Source: Lachnospiraceae bacterium | GTDB lineage: Bacteria > Bacillota > Clostridia > Lachnospirales > Lachnospiraceae | NCBI GenBank assembly: GCA_024696945.1 | Contig: JAILGF010000101.1 | Span: 1-36,479, forward strand | Reading direction: 5' to 3' | DNA length: 36,479 bases | Part shown: piece after piece, positions 25,670-33,989 of the stretch | Numbering within the stretch: the stretch's first letter is position 1 | How the letters are laid out: every line of letters starts with the position of its first letter | The notes under the pieces: generated by a model | Databases searched by the model: none | Seen by the model: the letters and a program-made list of their open reading frames with translations, nothing else | What the model was told of the DNA's origin: nothing | Program-made: the position numbers and the translations under genes

Positions 25670-26217
25670 ACATCTATTTCCCTTCTTATCGATTGGGCGG
25701 GTAAGCCAGCAACAACATCATTCGGCATCACATTTTTATGGACATATGCATTTGCACCTATCACAGCATTATCTCCAATCGTTATATTACCTACTACGAC
25801 AGCATTGGGATATATCGTAACGCCATTTCCGATTGTAGGCACTCCCCCATTCTTGTCAACACCAAGTGTCACACCTTGATAAACGGTAAAGTAATCACCA
25901 ATCGATTTTACATTCAAGAAGACTCCATCACCGTGAACTATATTTAAACCTTTACCTACAGATACATTTGCATTTGCATGAACTCCTAGTTTAAACTCAT
26001 AATGCCGCATAATAATATAGGGGATAGCAGATAATATCTTTCCTCCTTTATAACATCTCAAATACTGTACTATTCTGAACCAAAAAATAAGTCGGAATGT
26101 GCTTCCCTGTGGCAGAAAATACCATCTAAAAAAATCTCTTGCCTTAGCAGAATGTCCAGGTAACTGAAGCAAGTCTTCTCTTATACATTCTCTGAAAGCT
26201 ATTCTACTTTCTTGCAT
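25666..26217 (-). CDS. Serine-acetyltransferase-like capsule acyltransferase
   Basis: About 183 residues. The N-terminal helical part with FRLIFWFRIVQYL is followed by CysE-like hexapeptide repeats: GLNIVHGDGVFLNVKSIGDYFTVYQGVTLG, with the active-site His in IVHGDG, and GVTIYPNAVVVGNITIGDNAVIGANAYV. VVAGLPAQSIRR is the CoA-binding end. The loop of true CysE is reduced and the locus is glycan-related, so a sugar O-acetyltransferase is more likely than serine acetyltransferase. TTG at 26226 opens the frame, but it lies only 2 bases from GGGAG; ATG 26217 has a better distance. Confidence 0.83.
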   Translation of the reverse strand: MQESRIAFRECIREDLLQLPGHSAKARDFFRWYFLPQGSTFRLIFWFRIVQYLRCYKGGKILSAIPYIIMRHYEFKLGVHANANVSVGKGLNIVHGDGVFLNVKSIGDYFTVYQGVTLGVDKNGGVPTIGNGVTIYPNAVVVGNITIGDNAVIGANAYVHKNVMPNDVVAGLPAQSIRREIDV

Positions 26218-26254
26218 ATTTAACAATTCTCCCTAGTTACATTTCGAATATATT

Positions 26255-27367
26255 TCATAGCATTTCATCTAAAAGGCGCTTCCAATCTTCATAATATGGG
26301 GCATCATACTGTTTGGTTCTGATGTTCTCTACCGCAATACAATTAGTAATTGCATCATTCATAAGATGAGCCAAATCCTTCGCACTGAAAGGATCAAAAA
26401 AAGCAACATTTGAATAAGGTTCTACTGTTTCGTAAGCATATGGCAAATCCGCTAATATCATTAGCTTTCCAGTAGTTTTGTACTCGGAAATAGGCAGACC
26501 CCATGTTTCTATTATCGAAGGGAATATCAGAGCATCAGACTGAGCATAAATCTCCATCATCTTTTCTCTACTTACAATTCCCTCCCATATTATGTTATTC
26601 ACATGCCGGTATTTTCTATATAGCTCTTTTGAATACTTATTTTCCTTTCCATTAATGGTAAATAGCACCTTATAATCTTTTTCCAAATTCCTTTCATTCA
26701 GTAGTTTAACAGCCTCCGCTATAACCTCATAGTTTTTAAAGAATCGCGGATAAGCTGAATATACAAATAGAAACAAATTCTTAGACTCTCTATCAGTAAA
26801 TTGTGATACCACTGGCTGCGCCAATACCGGTCTACATACCGCAATTTTATTATTTTCAATTCCAAACTTCCTACTAAATTCACTTCTAAGCCAGTCTTGT
26901 TGAACAATTATGCAATCGTTTTTCGCTACATTAATTTTGTAAGCAAAATAATATAATTTCTTCATCAATGCCACCAACGGGTATTTTAGCGACTGTCTAA
27001 ATCCTATTGAAAAAAAAGGCAGGGGATTATGGCAATACACGATTCTCTTTTCTGCCACAACATTCGGGGTCATATCGTGAAGTGATATCCACATATATAT
27101 TTTTTTATTCTTTGAATAATGATAAAAGTATACATATTCATAAAAAATCCTATTCAGATAACTCTTTCTGGACTTTGGTAACTCAATGAATCTTACCATA
27201 CTATCCTTGAAAGACTCAAACAATTCTTTCTTGTGGACAAATGCAATAATGTTATATTTTTTATCATATTCACTCTTTATAATCAAAGACAAAAAATCAA
27301 TATAGATAGATAGTGGACCGCCAGAAAACAAGTTTATTCCTGAAACAACTATGGTCTTTTTTTTCAT
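26255..27367 (-). CDS. GT4-family glycosyltransferase 2
   Basis: A 370-residue GT-B glycosyltransferase. It has IVVSGINLFSGGPLSIYIDFL at the N-terminus, FLFVYSAYPRFFKNYEVIAEA opening the donor domain, and SDALIFPSIIETWGLPISEY carrying the E-x-x-GLPxxE nucleotide-sugar site. It is likely cytoplasmic, on the inner membrane face, and retaining. The start ATG 27367 is preceded by GGAG. The pseudogene 27386-27954 is its immediate upstream neighbour, 18 bases away, so expression continues through a broken gene. Confidence 0.88.
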   Translation of the reverse strand: MKKKTIVVSGINLFSGGPLSIYIDFLSLIIKSEYDKKYNIIAFVHKKELFESFKDSMVRFIELPKSRKSYLNRIFYEYVYFYHYSKNKKIYMWISLHDMTPNVVAEKRIVYCHNPLPFFSIGFRQSLKYPLVALMKKLYYFAYKINVAKNDCIIVQQDWLRSEFSRKFGIENNKIAVCRPVLAQPVVSQFTDRESKNLFLFVYSAYPRFFKNYEVIAEAVKLLNERNLEKDYKVLFTINGKENKYSKELYRKYRHVNNIIWEGIVSREKMMEIYAQSDALIFPSIIETWGLPISEYKTTGKLMILADLPYAYETVEPYSNVAFFDPFSAKDLAHLMNDAITNCIAVENIRTKQYDAPYYEDWKRLLDEML

Positions 27368-27385
27368 AATATCAATACTCCAAAA

Positions 27386-27954
27386 TTATACTTGGTTCCA
27401 TCTGCATATATTATAGCCATACACTTTTATCACTTTTGTAGGACTCCTACAAGCAATACTGTTCTCCAGAATGCTTGTCGTTACAACAAAAATCGCACCT
27501 ATTACAACACCGTTACCTATAGAACCCACTCCAAGATATTAGCGGCATTTCCTATTCACGCATTGTTGCCAAATAAAATTGATTCTAAATAATCCATTTC
27601 TTGATTGGATCACCCTCAGGAGATGTCTGCAAATCGCCCTTGTAAATACTGTGTGAAGCCTCACCAACATAAACCTTGGATGCTAAAAGAACATCATCCC
27701 CTATTGTTACATTCGTCATCTCCTCGATTTGGCATTAATCTCCCATCGCAATTTTTTTCAATAATGATTCGACCACTATTTTCAGGATTCATTCTGCAAT
27801 TCTAGCCACATGTAAAGCCTTTTGCAATCTCAATATTATTTCTACTCCTCGCTAATATTTGGGATTTAGCAAGTCTTGCATTCTTCCAAAACATCTTGTT
27901 ATAGAAAAGACAAAATGCATTCTTAATGGTATATCGAACTCCATAGCCCTTCAT
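27386..27954 (-). pseudogene. Decayed WcaF-type hexapeptide acetyltransferase
   Basis: A broken reading frame starts at ATG 27954, overlapping the upstream GT4 stop as ATGA. It reads MKGYGVRYTIKNAF and later NNIEIAKGF, stops at TAG, then continues NPENSGRIIIEKN. After a frameshift it reads NVTIGDDVLLASKVYVGEASHSIYKGD-like (family NVxIGDNVLMASKVYI), stops again at KKWII, and after another shift ends GSIGNGVVIGA and IKVYGYNICRW with TAA at 27386. These match the order of WcaF-family O-acetyltransferases of about 190 residues. At least two stops and two or three frameshifts mean the acetylation step is lost. Decay is internal with no IS beside it. Confidence 0.75.
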
Positions 27955-29072
27955 ACTATATCCTCATATAATACTCTGTTGACAGAATTTATATATGCTT
28001 CAAGTGAAAAGCGTTTCCTATAAATATCTACGACATGCTTTCTGTCCACCTGATACATATTCGCTTCAGCACTTTCCGTGTTAATTCCTATATTCTCCTT
28101 CTCAACCAACTCCCATGTATCACCCTTAATATTATTTATTAGTGGCAACCCATAGGATAAGTAATCAATACTCTTAATAGTTAGGCCAACTGTTATATCA
28201 TTTTTCATAATATTGAAAGCATAGTCACAAACTGCCAGTGTCTTTATCTTCTCTAACTCATCAAAAATCAAACCATAGAAGTGAGTTTGACACCCCGTCT
28301 TTCTCACAGCTCCCTCAAATTTTTCCCTACTCTCTCCATCACCAATTGCGTGAAGCTCACATAAATTACCAGCAGCTACGAAAGACTGTATCACAGCACA
28401 AATACCACCTATATCAATGATATTATTCATTGAACCAAGATAGGCAAATCTAGTAACATCATCCGTCTTCTCTTTACTTATAATCTCTTGTACCAACCGC
28501 CTCTCTTCTTCGCTCTGTTCCTTATACAGATAAAGCGTTGTAGTCTTCAGGGAATCCAACACGCCTTTCAACTTTTCTTGATATAGATCACATTCCGTAA
28601 AAACATAATCTGCAACCTTTATCGCTTTATCTCTCCATCTCCTCCACGTATTTGCTGGAGAAGTGTTAACAAATTTACCTAATGGCATTGACTCTGGCCA
28701 AAGGTCTATTATATCTATGATGAACTTAATCTCCGAATGGTGTCTCTTATAATCAGCACAGTAGTCCACTACTTTATTCGGTGGCACCTCGCAGTAAACA
28801 AGGTCGGGGCTATTGGCGGCTATCCACTTTTTTACCTTCTTAGCAAACATCAAATGTGATCTAATCCTCTGCATTGATATATTTGACATATATCTCGGCA
28901 CATCTAAGTAGGTACACTCTGCATACTTACAACTTATCGATGTTTTTTTTATATGATCAAAATCGGCTATTAATACTGATACCTCATAACCCTTCTCAAT
29001 CAATATTTCTCTAATAGGTTTAAGCCTTTTCTCGTACCAATTAAAACAACTGATTAGAACAGCTTTTTTCAT
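27951..29072 (-). CDS. GT4-like glycosyltransferase 3
   Basis: A 373-residue GT-B protein with the start KKAVLISCFNWYEKRLKPI, then VYCEVPPNKVVDYCADYKR and IIDIIDLWPESMPLGKF, a pattern of the WcaI/FnlA-neighbour GT4 class. FAYLGSMNNIIDIGG opens the donor domain and YAFNIMKNDITVGLTIKSIDYLSYGLPLIN forms the nucleotide-sugar site, with Lys in place of the usual first Glu. Start ATG 29072 has GCGAGGA upstream. It is coupled to the following acetyltransferase pseudogene by ATGA. Sugar specificity is unknown. Confidence 0.85.
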   Translation of the reverse strand: MKKAVLISCFNWYEKRLKPIREILIEKGYEVSVLIADFDHIKKTSISCKYAECTYLDVPRYMSNISMQRIRSHLMFAKKVKKWIAANSPDLVYCEVPPNKVVDYCADYKRHHSEIKFIIDIIDLWPESMPLGKFVNTSPANTWRRWRDKAIKVADYVFTECDLYQEKLKGVLDSLKTTTLYLYKEQSEEERRLVQEIISKEKTDDVTRFAYLGSMNNIIDIGGICAVIQSFVAAGNLCELHAIGDGESREKFEGAVRKTGCQTHFYGLIFDELEKIKTLAVCDYAFNIMKNDITVGLTIKSIDYLSYGLPLINNIKGDTWELVEKENIGINTESAEANMYQVDRKHVVDIYRKRFSLEAYINSVNRVLYEDIV

Positions 29073-29158
29073 TCATAATCCTCGCATATTGGTTTGTCAT
29101 TTTAACCTATGTTACCATCACTTTTTCCATGCAAAATCTTCCAACCCATCCACAGCTC

Positions 29159-29329
29159 CTACAAATCGTCCCTGTAAAAAATAATAGCCTCGTAATACAC
29201 TCTTTTCCCGGTATCAACCTTATCCCTGTGAATAACGTTATAAACTTCTCTCCCATCTGTGGTAATCAACTCAGCATTTTCAGCACACACTTTTTCAGGC
29301 CCAAAAGAACCAATCAAAACTAATCTCAT
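29159..29329 (-). CDS. Small protein of 56 residues, unknown
   Basis: The 314-base gap between the PglD-like and GT4 genes holds one minus-strand frame. It starts with ATG 29329 and reads MRLVLIGSFGPEKVC to EAIIFYRDDL before TAG. The composition looks protein-like (charged, no low complexity) and the frame lies in operon orientation, but the upstream AGAAG is a weak RBS and no family is recognised. It could be a small real protein or the remains of a larger gene. Nothing else is evident in the gap. Confidence 0.35.
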   Translation of the reverse strand: MRLVLIGSFGPEKVCAENAELITTDGREVYNVIHRDKVDTGKRVYYEAIIFYRDDL

Positions 29330-29386
29330 GTTATTCTTCTGTTCTGATATACAAATGGTTTTGTGGAGAGTAAATCATTTAATTGC

Positions 29387-30061
29387 TTAGGGCAATGTCC
29401 CCTGAACGGATTCGGGAACTGATTTTATTATCTTCGCAGGACAACCAACCGCAGTGCAGTTGGCAGGGATATCTTTTACCACCACAGCTCCCGCACCGAT
29501 TATTGAATACTCTCCAATCTTCTTACCTTGAATAATCTGAGATCCTGTTCCCATTTCCACATTTCGGCGGATGGTTGTTATGCCAGATACATTTACGCTT
29601 GGGTAAAGCGTCACAAAGTCCTCAATTACTGCATCATGACCGATAGTACAATCCAGATTAATAATCACATGTTCACCCATATCTATATTTACGGTAATAA
29701 TTGTATGCGCACAGATGATAGTGCCCCGACCAATCTTTACAAGATCTGAAATCACAACGGAGGGATCAATTAACGTAGCAAACATGACTTCGGAATTAAT
29801 CTCCGTTATTCTGCCAATCATCTTCTCTCGTACTCTAGAATTCCCAATAGCACATACAAAATAAGCTTCCCTGAATTTTTCAACATCTTCGGATGTTCCC
29901 AAAACAGAATATCCATTAATATCTTTACCAACTATATCTTTATTGTCATCAAGAAATCCTAGTAAATTCCACGTAGGATTCCTATGATTAATTCTCTCCA
30001 CCAACCAAGCTGCTTCTCGTCCAAATCCGCTGGCTCCTATTATAATCAGATCTTTTAGCAC
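29387..30061 (-). CDS. PglD/NeuD-like sugar acetyltransferase
   Basis: A 224-residue protein with an N-terminal Rossmann-like sugar-nucleotide domain (LIIIGASGFGREAAWLVE) and C-terminal hexapeptide helix. The pattern NLDCTIGHDAVIEDF carries the catalytic His, and VVVKDIPANCTAVGCPAKIIK binds acetyl-CoA. PglD acetylates the 4-amino group of UDP-4-amino sugars made by a PglE-type aminotransferase. The longer frame to 30151 overlaps the sugar transferase; GTG 30061 lies 4 bases after that gene's TAA with AAGGA upstream and gives the normal family start. With its two upstream neighbours it forms a PglE-C-D-like set for a bacillosamine-type first sugar. Confidence 0.87.
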   Translation of the reverse strand: MLKDLIIIGASGFGREAAWLVERINHRNPTWNLLGFLDDNKDIVGKDINGYSVLGTSEDVEKFREAYFVCAIGNSRVREKMIGRITEINSEVMFATLIDPSVVISDLVKIGRGTIICAHTIITVNIDMGEHVIINLDCTIGHDAVIEDFVTLYPSVNVSGITTIRRNVEMGTGSQIIQGKKIGEYSIIGAGAVVVKDIPANCTAVGCPAKIIKSVPESVQGTLP

Positions 30062-30065
30062 TTCT

Positions 30066-30725
30066 TTAATTATCCTTATCTTTTTTCGTTCCAGCAAATA
30101 CTTCCATCGTCGCACAGGAATCTGAACTAATTCCCTCCCGCTGGAACACAACCGCTATCGTCTTAAAGAATATCTTTACATCCAACAAAAAAGACAAATG
30201 GTCTACGTACCATACATCATCCTCAAATTTTTCTTCCCAACTGATGGAATTTCTGCCACTCACCTGAGCGTATCCGGTAAGTCCCGGCAAGACCTCGTGA
30301 CGACGTCTTTGCTCCTTATTGTATCTTGGCAGGTATTCCACCAAAAGCGGTCTTGGACCTATCAAGGACATATCGCCTTTCATAATATTGAACATCTCAG
30401 GTATCTCATCAAGGCTTGTCTGGCGAAGCCATTTACCAAATGATGTCAAACGAACTTCATCAGATAAAAGATTGCCGTTTTCATCTTTTTCATCTGTCAT
30501 TGTTCTAAACTTGTATAAACGGAATATTTTTTCTTTCCCTGTCTTCGGGTCAATCCTTCCCGGACGATCCTGTTTAAAAAGAACAGGAGACCCCAATTTT
30601 AATCTTACCATTACCGCAACTATAATATAGAGCCAGAAGAAGAGTATGATAATCATTGCAGAAATTATGGCATCGAAAAAGCGTTTTATGAAATCCGCAT
30701 ATAGTTTAAATCTTCTTTGATTCAT
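30066..30725 (-). CDS. Initiating undecaprenyl-phosphate phosphoglycosyl transferase (PglC/WcaJ type)
   Basis: A 219-residue monotopic phosphoglycosyl transferase. One re-entrant hydrophobic segment lies at about residues 15-40 (FFDAIISAMIIILFF-like). It is followed by RLYKFRTMT, TSLDEIPEMFNIMKGDMSLIGPRP with the catalytic Asp-Glu pair, and PGLTGYAQVSGRNS. It transfers a sugar phosphate from a UDP-sugar to undecaprenyl phosphate, starting the repeat unit. ATG 30725 with GAGGAAC directly upstream is preferred over the longer frame to 30764, which overlaps the aminotransferase. Short size and position beside PglE/PglD-like genes favour UDP-di-N-acetylbacillosamine-type or UDP-4-amino-sugar donors. 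Confidence 0.92.
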   Translation of the reverse strand: MNQRRFKLYADFIKRFFDAIISAMIIILFFWLYIIVAVMVRLKLGSPVLFKQDRPGRIDPKTGKEKIFRLYKFRTMTDEKDENGNLLSDEVRLTSFGKWLRQTSLDEIPEMFNIMKGDMSLIGPRPLLVEYLPRYNKEQRRRHEVLPGLTGYAQVSGRNSISWEEKFEDDVWYVDHLSFLLDVKIFFKTIAVVFQREGISSDSCATMEVFAGTKKDKDN

Positions 30726-30732
30726 TTGTTCC

Positions 30733-32052
30733 TCATTTAATAAAACATCTTCGAATAATATCAATAATGATATTCTGCTCTTCCTCAGTCATCTTAATAT
30801 CCGAAGGTAAGCACAGGCCTCTGGCAAAAATATCGGCACCGATATCAATTCCGTTTCCAACTATGTAGGCATTAGTCCTTCCTCGGCCATTACCTTCAGA
30901 TGTGATGAAAGGATGCGTCCTGTATATAGGCTGCATATGCATGGGTTTCCAAATTGGACGACCCTCTGCGCCGAATAAAGCAAGAGCATCGAGTATTTCC
31001 TGAGGGCAAGATTTACCTTGCTCACATATGTAAAGATAATCTGATTCTCCGCGAACCTGCTTGCACATTGCGTCTTTGTCGATGATCATGCAGGAAAGCC
31101 AATAATTGGGAACACTCTTTTCTTCATCAAAAGGATTCATTGATACAGGAATACCTTCGAAACCTATCTTGTATCGCTCCCATATAGTTTTCTTCTTGTC
31201 TATATGTTCTTGTAAGTAAGGAAATTGACCGCGAACTATACCTGCTACTATATTGGACATTCTATAATTGTATCCGATCTCTTCATGCTGATACCAGGGT
31301 GCGGCCTCTCTGCTTTGAGTAGACCATTTACGCACTTTGTCAGCGTCTTCTTTGGAATCAGTAAGGAACATACCGCCTGATGATCCGGTGATTATCTTAT
31401 TTCCGTTGAATGAGATACAATTGTAATCTCCGAGCGAACCTGTCTCTACCCATTGACCATTAAGTTTATACTTTGCACCAAGAGATTCAGCTGCATCTTC
31501 AACTATCAAAGCGTCATAGTTGTCGGCAATACGCTTGATCTCCTCCATCTTTCCCGGAGTACCGTAAAGATGTGCAACTATAATAAGTTTTGTATCCGGA
31601 TATATCTCAAATGCTTTTTCCAAAGCAATCGGATCCATATTCCAGGTGTCATACTCTGTATCAATAAATATAGCTTCACCGTCTTCATATGCCACAGGAT
31701 TGATAGAAGCATCAAATGTAACATCCGAACAGAATACTCTTCTGCCTGCAAGAGTGCCTGCATTGGGTTTGGGTTGTCCATACAATTTTTCTCCTGCAAG
31801 TTTTGTTGCCAGATGAAGGCTTGCAGTACCGGCAGACAAAGCAACGGCATACTTAACTCCTATGTAAGCCGCTACTTCTTTTTCTATCTCGTTTATATTA
31901 GTTCCGGCTGTAGTCACCCAATTGGTGTCAAACGCTTCTCTAACATACTCCTGCTCTTTTCCGTGCATCATAGGAGATGCAAGCCAGACTTTATTCTTTA
32001 AAGGTTCAATTCCCGCAAAACGGGGATCTTTTGTGAAATCTTTTATCATCAT
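30733..32052 (-). CDS. PglE-like DegT sugar aminotransferase
   Basis: A 439-residue PLP aminotransferase that forms the 4-amino sugar later acetylated by PglD. It contains SAGTASLHLA, VEDAAESLGAKY (PLP-contact Asp) and Schiff-base Lys219 in ISFNGNKIITGSSGG, the distinctive PglE/WbpE-type motif. The start is ATG 32052, one codon before a second ATG; the RBS is weak (GAGATGAGCG). It is the first gene after the internal candidate promoter at 32099-32127. The 4,6-dehydratase that should feed it (PglF-type) is not in the window, unless the PseB-like enzyme provides the substrate, which has the other stereochemistry. Confidence 0.87.
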   Translation of the reverse strand: MMIKDFTKDPRFAGIEPLKNKVWLASPMMHGKEQEYVREAFDTNWVTTAGTNINEIEKEVAAYIGVKYAVALSAGTASLHLATKLAGEKLYGQPKPNAGTLAGRRVFCSDVTFDASINPVAYEDGEAIFIDTEYDTWNMDPIALEKAFEIYPDTKLIIVAHLYGTPGKMEEIKRIADNYDALIVEDAAESLGAKYKLNGQWVETGSLGDYNCISFNGNKIITGSSGGMFLTDSKEDADKVRKWSTQSREAAPWYQHEEIGYNYRMSNIVAGIVRGQFPYLQEHIDKKKTIWERYKIGFEGIPVSMNPFDEEKSVPNYWLSCMIIDKDAMCKQVRGESDYLYICEQGKSCPQEILDALALFGAEGRPIWKPMHMQPIYRTHPFITSEGNGRGRTNAYIVGNGIDIGADIFARGLCLPSDIKMTEEEQNIIIDIIRRCFIK

Positions 32053-32098
32053 CGCTCATCTCATTTTATTGCATTTTGCCACAAAAGGCTATCATGTC

Positions 32099-32127
32099 AT
32101 TTTAACAAAAATATGCAGTTTTAACAA
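32099..32127 (-). promoter_or_regulatory. Candidate sigma-A promoter before the pglE-C-D-like genes
   Basis: On the minus strand TTGTTA (32127-32122) and TAAAAT (32104-32099) are separated by exactly 17 bases, in an AT-rich stretch 46 bases before the aminotransferase start. It would give the glycan-assembly genes a transcript independent of the chain-length gene. The 122-base gap shows no terminator hairpin. Confidence 0.5.
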
Positions 32128-32174
32128 GTCAATAGCAATCCGCAATATTTAATACTTGATTAAGATTGGGAGTT

Positions 32175-33554
32175 TTATTCCGTTACAACTGCAGCGATCT
32201 TTTTGACATCCATCTGAGATAGGGTTCTGTTGGCTTCGTATAGTTTCTTAACTTTGCTGCCCTCGAGACGCTCAAACAATATCACGCTCCCGATATCGGC
32301 AAGATCGGTAAGGCCGCTCGGATTTTCGACAAGATCCTCAATGATCGAAGATTCGATGTTCTCTTTTGAAAGCAAAAGTTTGATATCGGCAGCCAGATTT
32401 CTCTCTTCCGTAGTAAGAGCTCCCGTGGTTGCAAGAAGCACCCAATGGATGTTCGCTTTTCTGCATGCTATAAGAAGATTGGTCGCAAGAAGCTGTTTTC
32501 TGCTGTTCCATTTGCTCTCTTTGCCCATTTCAATGATCGTTTGAATGCCGGTGATATGGCGGATGTCATCGGCGGTGTGGATCTTACCGCAAAAGATATA
32601 AACACATGCCCATATACCACATACGAAAATGATACCGAGAGCCGCGCCGATAACAAGATCACGCTTTGAAAGTGACCCAAAAGAAAAACTGCTTATCCTA
32701 TCCTTCCAGCTTAATACTGCCTTAGCCTCTTCTTCGACATCTTCTGTGTTGCTTTTTTCATAATAGTACTCGCGCTGCGCATCCGTGAATTTGCCGACCG
32801 TTTCTTTTATGTGCGCATCTCTTGCAACAATGGAATTGTTGGTTGCCGTGCGCTTTTCGACTATATCGGAGATGTATCCCTCTGACGAAAAAGTATCGAT
32901 GTATCGAAGTTCATGAACCGCGATGACGGTCGAATTTTCGGAGTCATACTTTTCCAAAGAAGAAACGACTATATTTGCGAGTCTCTCGGCATTTTCGATG
33001 CTGTCTGAAAGGACGCTCACTGTAAGAAGAGCGCCGTTCTCAAGATTTTTGAAGTCTTCTCCTGTAGATGAAGAAAGTTGTGATGTCACACTCACAAGTT
33101 CCTTAATGTACTCAGGTTTAATGTCTTTATATGGTGCTACACTAATATCGTCTATGTAATCGCCGCGTGTGATATACGATGACAGCATGCTTATTATCGC
33201 ACTAACATCACCTTTTGTTGATATGTAATAATACTTATGGCACTGGGGTGCTTCCATCGGATCGATGTTTACCAGGATAGATTCCTGCATGTATGTTGTG
33301 TCATGCGAAAGCAGCATTTCTTCAAGCAGCACGTTGTCTATCGTCGCCCTTTCTGCCTGAGATAGTGCGCCTTCTTCGCTTTCGGTAACGTTTACGGCTT
33401 CCGCTCCGGTTTGCGGTGTTTCCTGCTTAAGTGCGGTGCGTCCGATCAAAAACAATAAACCCACTGCACTTACGCCAAGAAGTATAACAGCCCAGGATCT
33501 GAGCATCTTCTTAAGCATGTCAAAAAGATCGATCTCCAATTCGTAATTATCCAA
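32175..33554 (-). CDS. Wzz/CpsC-like chain-length protein with degenerate kinase-like C-terminus
   Basis: A 459-residue polysaccharide co-polymerase. Membrane span 1 is at about residues 22-38 and span 2 at 300-322, with a largely alpha-helical extracytoplasmic part between. After span 2, ADDIRHITGIQTIIEMG is the usual link to a BY-kinase, and residues 370-459 look like that kinase fold. Where the P-loop should be, however, the sequence is LLATTGALTTEERN, without GKS/T or an Asp-rich Walker B, and there is no Tyr-rich tail. It likely controls chain length, with the cytosolic domain structural or regulatory. The TTG start 33554 is fixed by GGAGGGTG 6 bases before it. Confidence 0.82.
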   Translation of the reverse strand: MDNYELEIDLFDMLKKMLRSWAVILLGVSAVGLLFLIGRTALKQETPQTGAEAVNVTESEEGALSQAERATIDNVLLEEMLLSHDTTYMQESILVNIDPMEAPQCHKYYYISTKGDVSAIISMLSSYITRGDYIDDISVAPYKDIKPEYIKELVSVTSQLSSSTGEDFKNLENGALLTVSVLSDSIENAERLANIVVSSLEKYDSENSTVIAVHELRYIDTFSSEGYISDIVEKRTATNNSIVARDAHIKETVGKFTDAQREYYYEKSNTEDVEEEAKAVLSWKDRISSFSFGSLSKRDLVIGAALGIIFVCGIWACVYIFCGKIHTADDIRHITGIQTIIEMGKESKWNSRKQLLATNLLIACRKANIHWVLLATTGALTTEERNLAADIKLLLSKENIESSIIEDLVENPSGLTDLADIGSVILFERLEGSKVKKLYEANRTLSQMDVKKIAAVVTE

Positions 33555-33599
33555 CTCTTCACCCTCCGGTTCATCCCCATTCCAATGGCTATATATAAC

Positions 33600-33631
33600 A
33601 TATCATACTATTAATGTTTTGACATCAACAA
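33600..33631 (-). promoter_or_regulatory. Candidate promoter for the polysaccharide operon
   Basis: Minus strand: TTGTTG (33631-33626) with TATGAT (33607-33602) at 18-base spacing, or TTGATG with TGATAT at 17. It lies about 46 bases before the chain-length start and just after the thioredoxin terminator, the expected place for an operon promoter. No operator repeat is evident. Confidence 0.5.
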
Positions 33632-33632
33632 T

Positions 33633-33657
33633 AAAGCCCGGCAAAAAGCCGAGCTTT
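33633..33657 (-). terminator. Rho-independent terminator after the thioredoxin gene
   Basis: On the minus strand AAAGCTCGGC pairs with GCCGGGCTTT around a five-T loop, 8 bases after the thioredoxin stop, followed by ATTG. Only one G-U pair interrupts the 10-base stem. The T-tract after the stem is short, so termination may be partial, and the hairpin is nearly symmetrical. Confidence 0.75.
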
Positions 33658-33665
33658 TATATGGT

Positions 33666-33971
33666 CTATTTCATCATATCGATGAGATCCTGTTTTGAAG
33701 TAAGTCCGATCTTTCGAGCTGCTTCGGCGCCGCTTTCGAACTTAATGAGAGTCGGTACGGACATGACGCCGTATTTGTCACAAAGTGCTTCGGCATCGTC
33801 GATATCGATCTTTACTATATCAAAGGAATCGTCTGCTGAGGCGATCTCTTCGAGTATCGGTGCGATCATCTTGCACGGTCCGCACCAGGTGGCAAAGAAA
33901 TCAACAAGTACGGGTTTTGCGCTGTTTAATACTTCTTTTTCAAATTCCGGTTCTGTGATGTGTTTTAGCAT
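33666..33971 (-). CDS. trxA: Thioredoxin
   Basis: A 101-residue thioredoxin, full length and cytosolic, with active site WCGPC (Cys30, Cys33) in VDFFATWCGPCKM, cis-Pro in SVPTLIKF and the C-terminal helix. It reduces protein disulfides. The start ATG 33971 has AAAGGAGGT at 5-base spacing, a very strong RBS. It lies 18 bases after the histidine kinase stop, so it may be cotranscribed with the two-component system, and it is closed by the terminator at 33633-33657. Confidence 0.95.
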   Translation of the reverse strand: MLKHITEPEFEKEVLNSAKPVLVDFFATWCGPCKMIAPILEEIASADDSFDIVKIDIDDAEALCDKYGVMSVPTLIKFESGAEAARKIGLTSKQDLIDMMK

Positions 33972-33989
33972 AATGTACCTCCTTTGGGG

